Under the pieces are notes generated by a model. That model worked only from the letters and a program-made list of their open reading frames with translations. It ran no database searches and had not been told where the DNA came from. DNA of 64,000 nt, taken from positions 4,712,001 to 4,776,000 of the forward strand of contig NZ_CP014504.1 in assembly GCF_001590605.1 (NCBI RefSeq), read 5' to 3'. Each line of letters opens with the position of its first letter. The first letter of the stretch is position 1. Below, one piece after another: positions 33,900 to 42,843 of the stretch. The DNA is from Pedobacter cryoconitis (GTDB taxonomy: Bacteria; Bacteroidota; Bacteroidia; Sphingobacteriales; Sphingobacteriaceae). The translations under genes and the position numbers were made by a program.

Positions 33900-35212
33900 T
33901 GAAATACTTTTATTACCCATTGATCTTACTTTTTATCGCCCGAACGGCTTCAGCCCAGGATATTGATAAAATTATTACTAAAGAATATGTAGACAATATG
34001 ATCAAAACCCTGAGTAGTGATGACATGCAGGGAAGAGCAACGTTTAGCCCTGGAATTGATAAAGCAGCTACTTTTATTGAAGGTGAATTTAAAAAAATAG
34101 GCTTACAGCCACTTAAAGGTGCAACAGGCTATAGACAAACTTTTTACAAGTACGAGCTTAAACCTGCCTCAGCTGAAGTATCAATTGATGGGAAAGCTAT
34201 TGCCCCTGCTAACTTTGCAGTTTCGGGAAATACCAGTGAAACATTGAATTTCGATAATACCGGCGGAGATGGATGGGCAAGACTTGACTCTTCAAAAACC
34301 TTCAGAGAGCAGTACAGACTTTTAGTCCGCAATAAAAAAACGAAACTGGTATTGGTAGACCCGAAATTCACAAAGGAATTTAATGAGTTAAAGGCTTATC
34401 TTTCAAAAGCAGCAATTATTGACGAAAAGATGATACATGAGGTCAACAAATTTGCTTTAGTCCTCGTATTATCTTCTGATACTACTGTAAAAAACTTTAC
34501 AGTATCCTTGAAAAACAAGGCGAACAAACTACCGTTGTTTAACGTTGCCGGAATTATTCCCGGAAAATCAAAAGCCAGAGAACTGGTCGTATTCTCGGGA
34601 CACTACGATCACCTGGGTATTATTCCTTCGGCAGATCAGGACAGTATTGCAAATGGTGCAGATGATGATGCTTCTGGTACCACAGCTATGATTGCGCTTG
34701 CCAAATACTATAAGAAACTGAATAACAATGAGCGTACGCTTATTTTTGTTGCTTTTACAGCAGAAGAAATTGGCGGTTATGGGGCAAAATATTTCTCTGA
34801 GCAGTTGAATCCCGATGAGGTGGTTGCGATGTTTAACATTGAGATGATCGGTAAAGAAAGCAAATTTGGTAAGAACACGGCTTTTATCACAGGTTATGAT
34901 AAATCTGATTTTGGAAAGATCTTACAGAAAAACCTGGAAGGATCTGCCTTTACTTTCCATCCTGATCCTTATTTACAGCAGAATTTATTTTACAGAAGTG
35001 ATAATGCAACACTGGCTGCACTTGGTGTACCAGCACATACCATCAGCACTGATCAGATAGATATTGATAAACTTTATCATACAGTTAAAGATGAGTACAG
35101 CACGCTGGATACTGAAAACATCCTTTCTACAATTAAAGCAATTGCTAAAAGCGCAATTACCATTGTAAAAGGAACTGACACGCCAACCAGAATACCTAAA
35201 TTAACTAATTAA
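33896..35212 (+). CDS. M28-family zinc aminopeptidase, secreted
   Basis: Exported zinc metallopeptidase of family M28. The signal peptide MKYFYYPLILLFIARTASAQ is cleaved near TASAQ. The zinc and catalytic residues are in order: VVFSGHYDHLG (first His), ANGADDDASGTTAMI (bridging Asp), FTAEEIGGYGA (catalytic Glu and ligand Glu), then the Asp/His ligands downstream (NIEMIGK, and HTISTDQIDIDKLYHTV, the final His). Residues about 90-200 may be a PA-like insert. It begins with ATGATG overlapping the DUF4407 stop by 4 bases, so translation is coupled. Its stop overlaps the convergent GNAT gene by 4 bases. Confidence 0.9.
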   Translation: MMKYFYYPLILLFIARTASAQDIDKIITKEYVDNMIKTLSSDDMQGRATFSPGIDKAATFIEGEFKKIGLQPLKGATGYRQTFYKYELKPASAEVSIDGKAIAPANFAVSGNTSETLNFDNTGGDGWARLDSSKTFREQYRLLVRNKKTKLVLVDPKFTKEFNELKAYLSKAAIIDEKMIHEVNKFALVLVLSSDTTVKNFTVSLKNKANKLPLFNVAGIIPGKSKARELVVFSGHYDHLGIIPSADQDSIANGADDDASGTTAMIALAKYYKKLNNNERTLIFVAFTAEEIGGYGAKYFSEQLNPDEVVAMFNIEMIGKESKFGKNTAFITGYDKSDFGKILQKNLEGSAFTFHPDPYLQQNLFYRSDNATLAALGVPAHTISTDQIDIDKLYHTVKDEYSTLDTENILSTIKAIAKSAITIVKGTDTPTRIPKLTN

Positions 35213-35724
35213 ACACTTTTTAAAGGTGTTAGTGGCAGTGCCATCACATAATCATTCATAAAGAAACCGTTGCCAATTTCAATGTCGACGGTTTCTTTAA
35301 CCACAAAACCTATCTTTTCGTAGAAGTCTTTTGCATTATTATAACGGTTTACATTTAATTCCAGGCTATCTGCACCTGCTTCTATAGCCTTATTTCTTAC
35401 TTCATTCATTAAGAGCTTACCCAGGCCTTTTCCATGCGCCTCAGGTAAAACATACAGCTTATGCAATTTGGCCACAATATGTTGTTGATGTGTTGTAGTT
35501 GAATAAGACATAAAAGCCAGGTCCTGATCGCCATCCTGTGCAATCAAAAAAGTATGGCCTTCCATCAGCTGTTTCGTTAGGGCAGTAATACTGTAAAACT
35601 CATCAAGCATATAATCAATCTGTACCTGCTCAAGAATATGACCATAAGTTGGACCGTAGGTAGAGGTTCCTATATACTGGATGATTGCCAGATCCTCTTC
35701 TTTTGCTTTTCTTAGTGTAATCAT
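35209..35724 (-). CDS. GNAT-family N-acetyltransferase
   Basis: A 171-residue acetyltransferase with the GNAT fold. The acetyl-CoA motif A is clear: KLYVLPEAHGKGLGKLLM (residues about 89-106, R/QxxGxG/A type, here GKGLGK), followed by the motif B helix LELNVNRYNNAKDFYEKIGF with the conserved N-x-A-x-x-F-Y-E-K-x-G-F. The target amine is unknown. The start overlaps the upstream 35721 gene by 4 bases (ATGA), so the two are translationally coupled. Confidence 0.9.
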   Translation of the reverse strand: MITLRKAKEEDLAIIQYIGTSTYGPTYGHILEQVQIDYMLDEFYSITALTKQLMEGHTFLIAQDGDQDLAFMSYSTTTHQQHIVAKLHKLYVLPEAHGKGLGKLLMNEVRNKAIEAGADSLELNVNRYNNAKDFYEKIGFVVKETVDIEIGNGFFMNDYVMALPLTPLKSV

Positions 35725-36284
35725 ATTTTTTCTGTTAAGAATACATATTCCGTAGCAAAAGTGAATTCCACAAAACCATCTTTCACAACCTCAAATTCCC
35801 TTTCGTCTTTTTGCATCAGGTTAGTCGCTTCGAAATAAGAAACTATATCAATCAGAAACAGACTTCCTGCGGGTTTCCAAACACTAAATCCAGTTTTGAC
35901 CGCATAAGACTTCTCGGTTGCACTGAATAAAACAATATTAATCTTAGGCAAGTAAAAAGCCAGATCTGACAGTGCTTTCTGTTCATCAATAATATTCACT
36001 GCAGCATATTTCTCTGAAATCAAATAGTTCAGCACGGTATTATATTCATCGCCTGGGCCCATAATAGACTTTGTGTTCTCCTGTGGGGCGAGTTCTCCGG
36101 CAGCATTCAGAATCACATCTACTTTTAATCCCAGGCTGATAACTTTCTCATAAATAGCGCTGTTGACTATTAAAGTAGGACTCCATTCCAGGATTTGTCC
36201 TAAGTATTCCTCATCAAAATTGCCCAGATTGTGAATATATAAGGCTGGCTCCTGTTTTTCTCTGACTATATGGTGCGACGACAT
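35721..36284 (-). CDS. Degenerate thiamine-pyrophosphokinase-like protein (tentative)
   Basis: A 187-residue soluble protein I do not recognise with certainty. Its outline resembles a thiamine pyrophosphokinase catalytic domain: LKVDVILNAAGELAPQ sits where TPK has PDxxxGDxDS, GPGDEYNTVLNYLISEKYA resembles the tDxexAL helix, and LYLPKINIVLFSA the next strand. The acidic active-site cluster of TPK is mostly missing, so it would be catalytically dead or not a TPK at all. The 4-base overlap with the GNAT gene puts the two in one operon. An alternative is an unrelated Rossmann-like fold. Confidence 0.6.
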   Translation of the reverse strand: MSSHHIVREKQEPALYIHNLGNFDEEYLGQILEWSPTLIVNSAIYEKVISLGLKVDVILNAAGELAPQENTKSIMGPGDEYNTVLNYLISEKYAAVNIIDEQKALSDLAFYLPKINIVLFSATEKSYAVKTGFSVWKPAGSLFLIDIVSYFEATNLMQKDEREFEVVKDGFVEFTFATEYVFLTEKI

Positions 36285-36345
36285 GTTGCTAAGGTATTAA
36301 TGATTACTGAGAAGCTAAATGATTATTTGAAGAAATAATCGATAA

Positions 36346-36516
36346 AAACCGTCCTTATCCTATTTCCAGAAAAACAACAAACTTTATATAGAACGAGCCA
36401 AATCTGCTCAGCAAGAGCTCAAAAAACACGATAGGGGAAGATTGAGCCCTGCAAAAGTATCCACAAAAAACAAAACGCTGAAGGAACTTGCTGCAATTCT
36501 GAAAACGCACTATTAA
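36346..36516 (+). pseudogene. Possible gene remnant, protein-like but without start codon
   Basis: Between the TPK-like gene and the SusD terminator, one plus-strand frame reads 56 protein-like codons, rich in Lys, Gln and Leu (KLYIERAKSAQQELKKH and KTLKELAAILKTHY), ending TAA at 36514-36516. It is opened by a stop codon and contains no ATG, so it looks like the 3' remnant of a decayed gene. An ATG reading MITEKLNDYLKK ends just upstream in another frame. I cannot name a parent family. Confidence 0.3.
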
Positions 36517-36530
36517 ATTTTTCTCAAAAA

Positions 36531-36561
36531 AAGAGGCTATTCTTTTGGGGAATAGCCTCTT
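36531..36561 (-). terminator. Rho-independent terminator of the susCD unit
   Basis: Perfect 12-bp stem AAGAGGCTATTC / GAATAGCCTCTT (36531-36542 and 36550-36561), loop TTTTGGG. On the minus strand it follows the SusD stop by 19 bases and is succeeded by TTTTTGAGAAAA. Confidence 0.88.
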
Positions 36562-36580
36562 AATCATTCTTTAAATCTTA

Positions 36581-38068
36581 CTATGGATTCTGTCCACCTG
36601 GCCCAATCGCTGGATTTGCGTTGATCTCAGATTGTGGAATTACCCATTGCCATTTTGGATCACCCGCAGCCTCACCTAAGGTTGTTGCCAATTCATTTGT
36701 ATGGTTAGAATTACTTCTGTCCAATGCAGAATTCAGACGTTTAAGATCCGTAAAACGGAATCCTTCACCCCATAATTCAACACGACGCTGAATTAAGATC
36801 TCATTGATCAGCGCATCACCAGTATTGGTTGACAATACATAATTAGGATCTCTGTTTACAGCCAGCTTATAAAGAGCCGCCTGTGCAAGACTATGCTGTC
36901 CAGTTCTGGCTAACGCTTCTGCTTCGATCAGGTACATTTCAGCAGTACGCATATGCGCCACATCACCTATACTTGTCACTCCTGCTACCATGAACTTTCT
37001 GTTCATATATGGTTTTCTTGCTCCGCTTGGTGGAACAAGAAAAGTCTTGTCTGCACCTGTTGGATCCCATAATGTTTTTCTTACATCAGTGGCAGCGATT
37101 TTATCATACAATAATTTGTTAATCGCTTTAGGATTTGTTCTAACGTTAGAAGAGTTAAAATTCGAAGACATATAAGCAAAGAAAGAAGAGAAATCAGAAG
37201 ACTGATCTTCCACTTGCTTGCTTCCCCAAATCCACTCTTGATTCGCAGAATTATTAAAGCCGCTTTTATATTCATCATTAGTCATTAAGCTGCTTGCAGC
37301 TCTTGCTTCCACAGCATTTGCAGCCGCAACAGTCCACAAACCTTGCGTTAATGCAACTCTTGCTTTGATACCTTTTGCTACTCTTAAATCAAAGTGGCTT
37401 TTATTTGCTCTTACTGATGTTTTAGCAAAAAGGACAATAGCTGCATCGATATCTGTGTTAATCTGCGTATAAACACCTTCAACCGTACCTCTTGGTTTTG
37501 CAGTTACATCAGTAGCCAATACGATAGGCACGCCTGGCTGTGTATTATTTCCAGCTGCATCATAACGCTTAGAATAAATTTGCACTAACAGGAAATGTGC
37601 CCATGCTCTGTAGGTTAATGCTTCGGCCATAATTGCATCTTTAGCTGCCTGCTCACCTTCAGCTCCATTTACTTTCGCAATGATCTGATTTGCATTTGCA
37701 ATAATCGTATAATAAAATTTATACGCGTATTTATCATTGATGCTGGAAGCATTTCTATGGTCAATCCATTTGTACATATTATTGTACCAGCCATTACCAG
37801 CTGTGGTCATTACCACATCTTCCCCAAGCATGTCCAGGTTGATTTTCATACCTGACTCTCCACCTTGATCCTGGTTGTTATCGTCGAATTGTTTGTACAA
37901 CATACGGTGAATACCGTTTAAAGCAGCCATTGCGTTATCTGTAGTTTTAAATACAGTAGCATCATCCGCTTTATCAGTAGGATTTGTTTCCAAAAAAGAC
38001 TTTTTACATGATGCAAAGGTCAGTGCAATCAATAAAAAAGGAAGGAATTTATATTTTATAGTTTTCAT
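36581..38068 (-). CDS. SusD/RagB-family nutrient-binding outer-membrane lipoprotein
   Basis: Surface lipoprotein that forms the lid of a SusC channel and captures the nutrient. The signal peptide MKTIKYKFLPFLLIALTFASC has its lipobox Cys at residue 21, followed by KK and FLETNPTDKADDATVFKTTDN (in part), the standard SusD start. TPR-type helices (about residues 60-280) carry ALTYRAWAHFLLVQIYSKRYD, the family signature around residue 145. The C-terminus has LIEAEALARTG, EILIQRRVELWGEGFRFTDLKR (in parts) and ends WVIPQSEINANPAIGPGGQNP (in part), with the terminal IPQSEINANP typical of the family. Fourteen bases separate it from SusC. No glycosidase is in the region, so the substrate is unknown. 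Confidence 0.96.
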   Translation of the reverse strand: MKTIKYKFLPFLLIALTFASCKKSFLETNPTDKADDATVFKTTDNAMAALNGIHRMLYKQFDDNNQDQGGESGMKINLDMLGEDVVMTTAGNGWYNNMYKWIDHRNASSINDKYAYKFYYTIIANANQIIAKVNGAEGEQAAKDAIMAEALTYRAWAHFLLVQIYSKRYDAAGNNTQPGVPIVLATDVTAKPRGTVEGVYTQINTDIDAAIVLFAKTSVRANKSHFDLRVAKGIKARVALTQGLWTVAAANAVEARAASSLMTNDEYKSGFNNSANQEWIWGSKQVEDQSSDFSSFFAYMSSNFNSSNVRTNPKAINKLLYDKIAATDVRKTLWDPTGADKTFLVPPSGARKPYMNRKFMVAGVTSIGDVAHMRTAEMYLIEAEALARTGQHSLAQAALYKLAVNRDPNYVLSTNTGDALINEILIQRRVELWGEGFRFTDLKRLNSALDRSNSNHTNELATTLGEAAGDPKWQWVIPQSEINANPAIGPGGQNP

Positions 38069-38081
38069 CAGTATAATTTAA

Positions 38082-41000
38082 TTAAAATGCAACATTTAGT
38101 CCCAAAGTAATAGTACGTGTTGGTGAATAACCAGCTGATGTAGTTCCATTATAAGAATAACTTGGATCTAAACCTTTACGTTTGGACAATAAGAATAAGT
38201 TCTCTCCACCAACATATACTCTCGCATTTTTAAGGTCTGCTTTGGCAACTAAAGCCTTTGGCAAATTATAAGAAAGCGTAGCAGATCTGAAAGCAATGTA
38301 AGAGGCATTAATTAACCAACGATCTGAAGCTGCATTATTGAAAGCTGACTGACCAACATCCAAACGAGGCACATCAGTAACATCTCCAGAATTTTTCCAG
38401 GCATTTAAAGCATCAACATGTAACGCCCCACCATATCTGCTGTAAGTCATTAAACCTGCATAAGCGGAATCATAAACTTTACCACCAATCTGGTAGTTCA
38501 CCAGGAAAGAGAATTGGAAATCTTTATAAGTAAATGAGTTGGTAATGCTACCTGCAAGTTTTGGAATAGCAGTTCCAGCATAACCATATTCAGCATTGTT
38601 AGGATTTGTAGTATAATCTACGCCATTAATAGTCCTGCTTTGTGCAGCATTACCTACAGGGATATTTTTATCTCTTACATACAGTGAAACACCATCTGCC
38701 GGATCTACACCACCCCATTTTCTTAACCAGAAATCATACCTTGATTGACCAACTTGTAATTTTGTAACGCCATCAATGATTGTTGGTGTTTCTTCTGGTA
38801 ATTTCGTAATGCTGTTTTTAACAGCCGTCATGTTGATATTAGCAGTCCACTGGAAGCTTTTTCTTTTGATGATGTCTCCGCCAATTTCAAACTCGATACC
38901 TTTGTTATACATACTTCCAATGTTTCTTGCAATAGTTGGAACACCATTAGAAACTGGAAGTGGAACATTAAATAATAAATTATTTGATCTTCTGTCAAAT
39001 ACTTCAATTGTACCACGTAACCTGTTTTTAAACAAACCATACTCCAATGCAATATCAGTAGAATAGTTAGTTTCCCATTTCAAATCAGGTGTTGCTAAAG
39101 TATTTAAAGCTAATCCACCTTCTTTGTTATTGTTATAGTTCAGGTTGTAATATGATTTGTAGTTATAATAAATATCGTTTCCATTAGCGTCAAGTAATCT
39201 ATCATTACCAACAGAACCGTATGAAGTACGCAATTTAAGGTAATCTACCCAAGGTGTACTTTTCATAAAGTCTTCAGCAGTAATTAACCACGAAGCTCCA
39301 ACTGAGAAGAAGTTACCCCATCTTGATTGTGAGGAGAATTTAGAAGAACCGTCACGCCTAAAAGACCCGTTCATGAAATACTTACCATCATAGTTATAAT
39401 TTAACTGTGTGAAGTAAGATTCCAGGTTGTAAACATTTTTATAAGCATTCAGATCACTGGTTGTTGTAAAGTTGATCAGCTCAGTATTTCCATCTAAAAC
39501 CTGTCCATTTCTTGAACCTGTTCTGTAGTTATAAGTATACTGGTAAGTTTCATGACCAGCAAGAAAATCAAAATTACTCTTCTCAACAGTTTTGTTGTAA
39601 TTTAAAATCTGAGTTGAAGTAAATGAAGTTGTTGTCGAACCACTGTTAGATGATCTGCCACTAGGTGCGCCATCACCAATAAACCTGTTATCGTAAGAAT
39701 TTGCACTGTATTCTGAAACGTCTACATTCAGTTTTTGAGTGAATTTAAAGTCTTTTAAGAAGGTAACCTCTCCAAAAGTCCTTGCACTCAATGAGTTTAT
39801 TTTAGTTAATTCCTGATTTAAAAGAGTTTCTTGTACAACATGTCTTCCACTGCTTGCGCCAGCTGGGCGAAGCGCTCCTGGATCAAAGATCTTATCACCA
39901 TTCTTATCAGTCATAAAAGCACCTGAAGCATCGTGCATATATACAGGATAAATCGGGCCAATGTTACGTGCAAAATAGAACACGTTATTATAACTTGTTC
40001 CACCAGTAGTTCCTTGAGAGTTCAAAGTCATACCGCTCGCTATGTTCGATTTAGTCAAGTTTCCAGAAACATTTAAACCTGTTTTAAACCAGGTTAATGG
40101 ATTTGCATTGACACTTACCCGGCCAGTAATCCTGTTGTAATCTGAACGTTCAACATATCCTTTATCATCAAGGTAACCCAATGACATGAAGTAATCTGAT
40201 TTTTCAGAAGCACCACTATAGTTTAGGTTTGCATCAGTTCTTTTACCAACACGGATCAATGGTTTTGCCCAATCAAAATCGTCATATAAAAGTTTTGCAT
40301 TTGGGTTTAGCAATCCATCAGTACCCACAATTGCATTGTCAGCAACATTGAAAGGATTGTATCCTAATGCACCTTTAATTGATGAAGATGCTTTCGCTCT
40401 CGCTTCCACATCAGTCAGCCCTTTTCCACTTTGCGGATATACCAGGTTATTTTTATAAGCCTGCCATGCTAAAGGATAATACTGAGCTGCATCAACTCTG
40501 TCATATTCAGGAATACCTCTTGAACTTATACCTTGAGTAATGTTTAATCCTAACTGATCATTACCTTTTCTACCTTTAATAGTAGTTACAATAACGACCC
40601 CATTTGCTGCACGTGATCCGTACAAAGCAGATGCAGAAGCATCTTTTAAGATTGAAATATTCTGAATATCATTCACGTTCAGATTCGAAAGATCACCATC
40701 ATATGGGGCGCCATCTACTACATATAATGGAGTATTTGAAGCGTTAATCGATCCAAAACCACGGATACGAATAGATCCTGAAGCACCTGGTTGTCCACTT
40801 CCTGAACTAGACATAACACCAGCAGAAGCTCCGGATAAAGCGCTGTTAACATTAGTTAACGGTCTTAATTCAAGCTCTTTTTTGCTAATCTGTGCTACTG
40901 AACCAGTAATTGCTTCTTTTTTTGAAGTTCCGTAAGCAACGTTAATTACCACTTCACTTAACGCCTGCGCATCTTCGCTCAATAAAGCATTGATAACAGC

Positions 41001-41267
41001 TTTTGATCCAACTGTTTGTTCTGTTGTAGTATAGCCAATTGCTGAAAACACAATCACATCTGATGGAGTAACCGGGCCTATTGCATAAGCACCATTTCCA
41101 TCTGTTTGGGCACCTGTCGTTTTTCCTTTAACTTTCACAGATACTCCCGGAATCGGAAGACCATCTCCTTTTCCTGTTACTTTACCTTTTATTGTTGTAT
41201 TTTGAGCAAATGCAGAACTTATGCATAGCAAACTCAGCACAATAAAATTGAGAAGTTTTCTTTTCAT
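38082..41267 (-). CDS. SusC/RagA-family TonB-linked outer-membrane transporter
   Basis: TonB-dependent channel that imports large nutrients with its SusD lid. 1061 residues: signal peptide ending SAFAQ; CarboxypepD_reg-like domain (TIKGKVTGKGDGLPIPGVSV onward, residues about 26-105); plug with GASAGVMSSSGSGQPGASGSI and the hallmark NTPLYVVDGAPYDG, then ISILKDASASALYGSRAANG (residues about 180-225); then the 22-strand barrel, ending TRTITLGLNVAF. The order SusC then SusD is the usual one. No sigma/anti-sigma pair, hybrid sensor or glycoside hydrolase accompanies it, so the substrate could be a glycan, peptide or glycoconjugate. The 440-base upstream gap holds its promoter, which I could not pin down. 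Confidence 0.97.
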   Translation of the reverse strand: MKRKLLNFIVLSLLCISSAFAQNTTIKGKVTGKGDGLPIPGVSVKVKGKTTGAQTDGNGAYAIGPVTPSDVIVFSAIGYTTTEQTVGSKAVINALLSEDAQALSEVVINVAYGTSKKEAITGSVAQISKKELELRPLTNVNSALSGASAGVMSSSGSGQPGASGSIRIRGFGSINASNTPLYVVDGAPYDGDLSNLNVNDIQNISILKDASASALYGSRAANGVVIVTTIKGRKGNDQLGLNITQGISSRGIPEYDRVDAAQYYPLAWQAYKNNLVYPQSGKGLTDVEARAKASSSIKGALGYNPFNVADNAIVGTDGLLNPNAKLLYDDFDWAKPLIRVGKRTDANLNYSGASEKSDYFMSLGYLDDKGYVERSDYNRITGRVSVNANPLTWFKTGLNVSGNLTKSNIASGMTLNSQGTTGGTSYNNVFYFARNIGPIYPVYMHDASGAFMTDKNGDKIFDPGALRPAGASSGRHVVQETLLNQELTKINSLSARTFGEVTFLKDFKFTQKLNVDVSEYSANSYDNRFIGDGAPSGRSSNSGSTTTSFTSTQILNYNKTVEKSNFDFLAGHETYQYTYNYRTGSRNGQVLDGNTELINFTTTSDLNAYKNVYNLESYFTQLNYNYDGKYFMNGSFRRDGSSKFSSQSRWGNFFSVGASWLITAEDFMKSTPWVDYLKLRTSYGSVGNDRLLDANGNDIYYNYKSYYNLNYNNNKEGGLALNTLATPDLKWETNYSTDIALEYGLFKNRLRGTIEVFDRRSNNLLFNVPLPVSNGVPTIARNIGSMYNKGIEFEIGGDIIKRKSFQWTANINMTAVKNSITKLPEETPTIIDGVTKLQVGQSRYDFWLRKWGGVDPADGVSLYVRDKNIPVGNAAQSRTINGVDYTTNPNNAEYGYAGTAIPKLAGSITNSFTYKDFQFSFLVNYQIGGKVYDSAYAGLMTYSRYGGALHVDALNAWKNSGDVTDVPRLDVGQSAFNNAASDRWLINASYIAFRSATLSYNLPKALVAKADLKNARVYVGGENLFLLSKRKGLDPSYSYNGTTSAGYSPTRTITLGLNVAF

Positions 41268-41728
41268 TTAGAATAAGTAAGGTTAATTATTTGTTATTTG
41301 GGGCACAATATGTACAATAAATTATACTTACAGGAACTGTTGACGGACAAAGACTCCTTTTTAGCTTTTTTACTTATTTATTTTATTTAACAGAAAACAT
41401 TTTCACTTAAAGTATTTAATAAGATTTTAAAAACCATTTTAGCATATAAATAAGCCTGATTATTGCATTCATGATATTTAGATCCTTAAAATCAAATCGC
41501 CGTTTCCTTGCTGTATGCTGGCAAAACAACGAACACGAGATTTATTGAATATGGTTTTTCCTATCTTTGAATTGCCTGTTAAAAATCATTCTGGGCCAAT
41601 ACTATTGAGCGATTCAAAAGACCGTTTCAGCCGGGTAAATATAAAGTTCAGTCAATAAGATCTTTGAATAAACGTCTTTGACACTAGATTTATAACTTAA
41701 ACCTGTTTTGTTCATTATAAGAGAAGCC
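41268..41728. other. Divergent intergenic region between susC and the LytS kinase
   Basis: About 460 bases without a convincing gene. On the plus strand two short frames, 25 codons at 41471-41548 and 35 codons at 41551-41658, are adjacent, but neither has an RBS or a convincing sequence. The region should hold the susC promoter and that of the two-component system. I could not find a clean TTG-N19-TAnnTTTG on either strand. Confidence 0.5.
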
Positions 41729-42838
41729 ATGGCCAAGAATACTAAAGAAACAAGTGAACGTACTTTTTATCAGCACTTCAGGTTTTTCATTTTACCTGTC
41801 GTCTTTTTCTGTTTTTACATTTTCATTTATCTGTTAAACCCTTACGATCCATTCTGGAATGTTTATTTTGAACAGAACATATATACTTTGCTTACCGAGT
41901 GGCTTGGGGTAATGGTCGTTTGTTTTCTGATTACTGAATCCAGCCTGCTGATAGCCAGATGGCTGGACCGGCATATTCCATGGATAGAATCTCCGTTATT
42001 GCGTTTTGTCTGCCAGTTTTTCTTACAGATTATCATTGCGGGCGCTGTTATCAATCTGCTGCTTTATATTGATCACCTGGTCTACCCGCGTTGTGATACT
42101 TCTTCGCAAAGTGACAAAACATCTAGCTGGCAGGTTGGCCTGGTGAGCATTATCATCAGTACCTTAATCAGCGCTATTTATACTGCTGATTTCTTCCTCC
42201 GCAAATGGAAAATGTCAATGCTCGAAACATCAGCGCTAGAACTCAAAGCATATGATCTGAATCAGGTAGCTATGCAGGCAGAGCTTCAATCATTGAAAGC
42301 ACAGCTTGATCCACACTTTATGTTTAACAACTTCAGTACCCTATCAAGCCTGATAGCTGAAAACCCAGAATCTGCACTTCTTTTTCTGGACAATCTCTCC
42401 AAAGTATACCGCTACATGATTATTAACCTGAGCCGGGATATTATCTCGCTGAAGGACGAAATTAAATTTATCAACTCTTACATCTACCTGATCAAAATAA
42501 GGGTATCTGATAACCTGCAGATCAATATTGATATTCCTGAAAACTATGAAATTAAAGGCGTACCACCAATCACACTGCAATTATTAATAGAAAATGCCAT
42601 AAAGCATAATGTAGCCTCACGTTCACGTCCATTACATATAAATATTTGTATCAATGCTGAAGGCTGGCTCGAAGTTTCAAATAATCTGCAATTGGTCAAC
42701 TTCCATATACCATCAACACGGGTCGGACTAAAAAACATTATCAGCCGTTACCGTTTGTTATCAGATGCCTGTCCGCAGATCATAGAAAATGAGAATACCT
42801 TTATAGTCAAACTACCCTTATTAGAAATAACTGAATAA
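41729..42838 (+). CDS. LytS/YehU-type sensor histidine kinase
   Basis: Membrane histidine kinase of the LytS group (His_kinase plus HATPase_c). About four TM segments lie in residues 20-165 (with two TMs at the N-terminus, FFILPVVFFCFYIFIYL, then a second pair). The phosphoacceptor His is in LKAQLDPHFMFNNFSTLSSL (residues about 193-212), the standard PHF-NN motif. The ATP lid has LLIENAIKHNV and VGLKNIISRYRLL. No sensor domain is visible besides the membrane part. Start: an in-frame TTG at 41708 is possible, but the ATG at 41729 (MAKNTKE) is a more usual start. It is coupled to the response regulator with 5 bases between. Confidence 0.92.
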   Translation: MAKNTKETSERTFYQHFRFFILPVVFFCFYIFIYLLNPYDPFWNVYFEQNIYTLLTEWLGVMVVCFLITESSLLIARWLDRHIPWIESPLLRFVCQFFLQIIIAGAVINLLLYIDHLVYPRCDTSSQSDKTSSWQVGLVSIIISTLISAIYTADFFLRKWKMSMLETSALELKAYDLNQVAMQAELQSLKAQLDPHFMFNNFSTLSSLIAENPESALLFLDNLSKVYRYMIINLSRDIISLKDEIKFINSYIYLIKIRVSDNLQINIDIPENYEIKGVPPITLQLLIENAIKHNVASRSRPLHINICINAEGWLEVSNNLQLVNFHIPSTRVGLKNIISRYRLLSDACPQIIENENTFIVKLPLLEITE

Positions 42839-42843
42839 CAAAG

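Noticed and set aside
36355..36567. 70-codon minus-strand frame rich in Phe
   Set aside because: It runs through the terminator of susD and is antisense to the better-looking remnant; no start context.
36581..41267. A full polysaccharide utilisation locus
   Set aside because: SusC and SusD are present, but no carbohydrate-active enzyme, sulfatase or dedicated sensor is next to them.
41471..41658. Two short ATG frames of 25 and 35 codons in the susC/LytS gap
   Set aside because: No RBS, low-complexity or unremarkable sequence and no coupling to neighbours.
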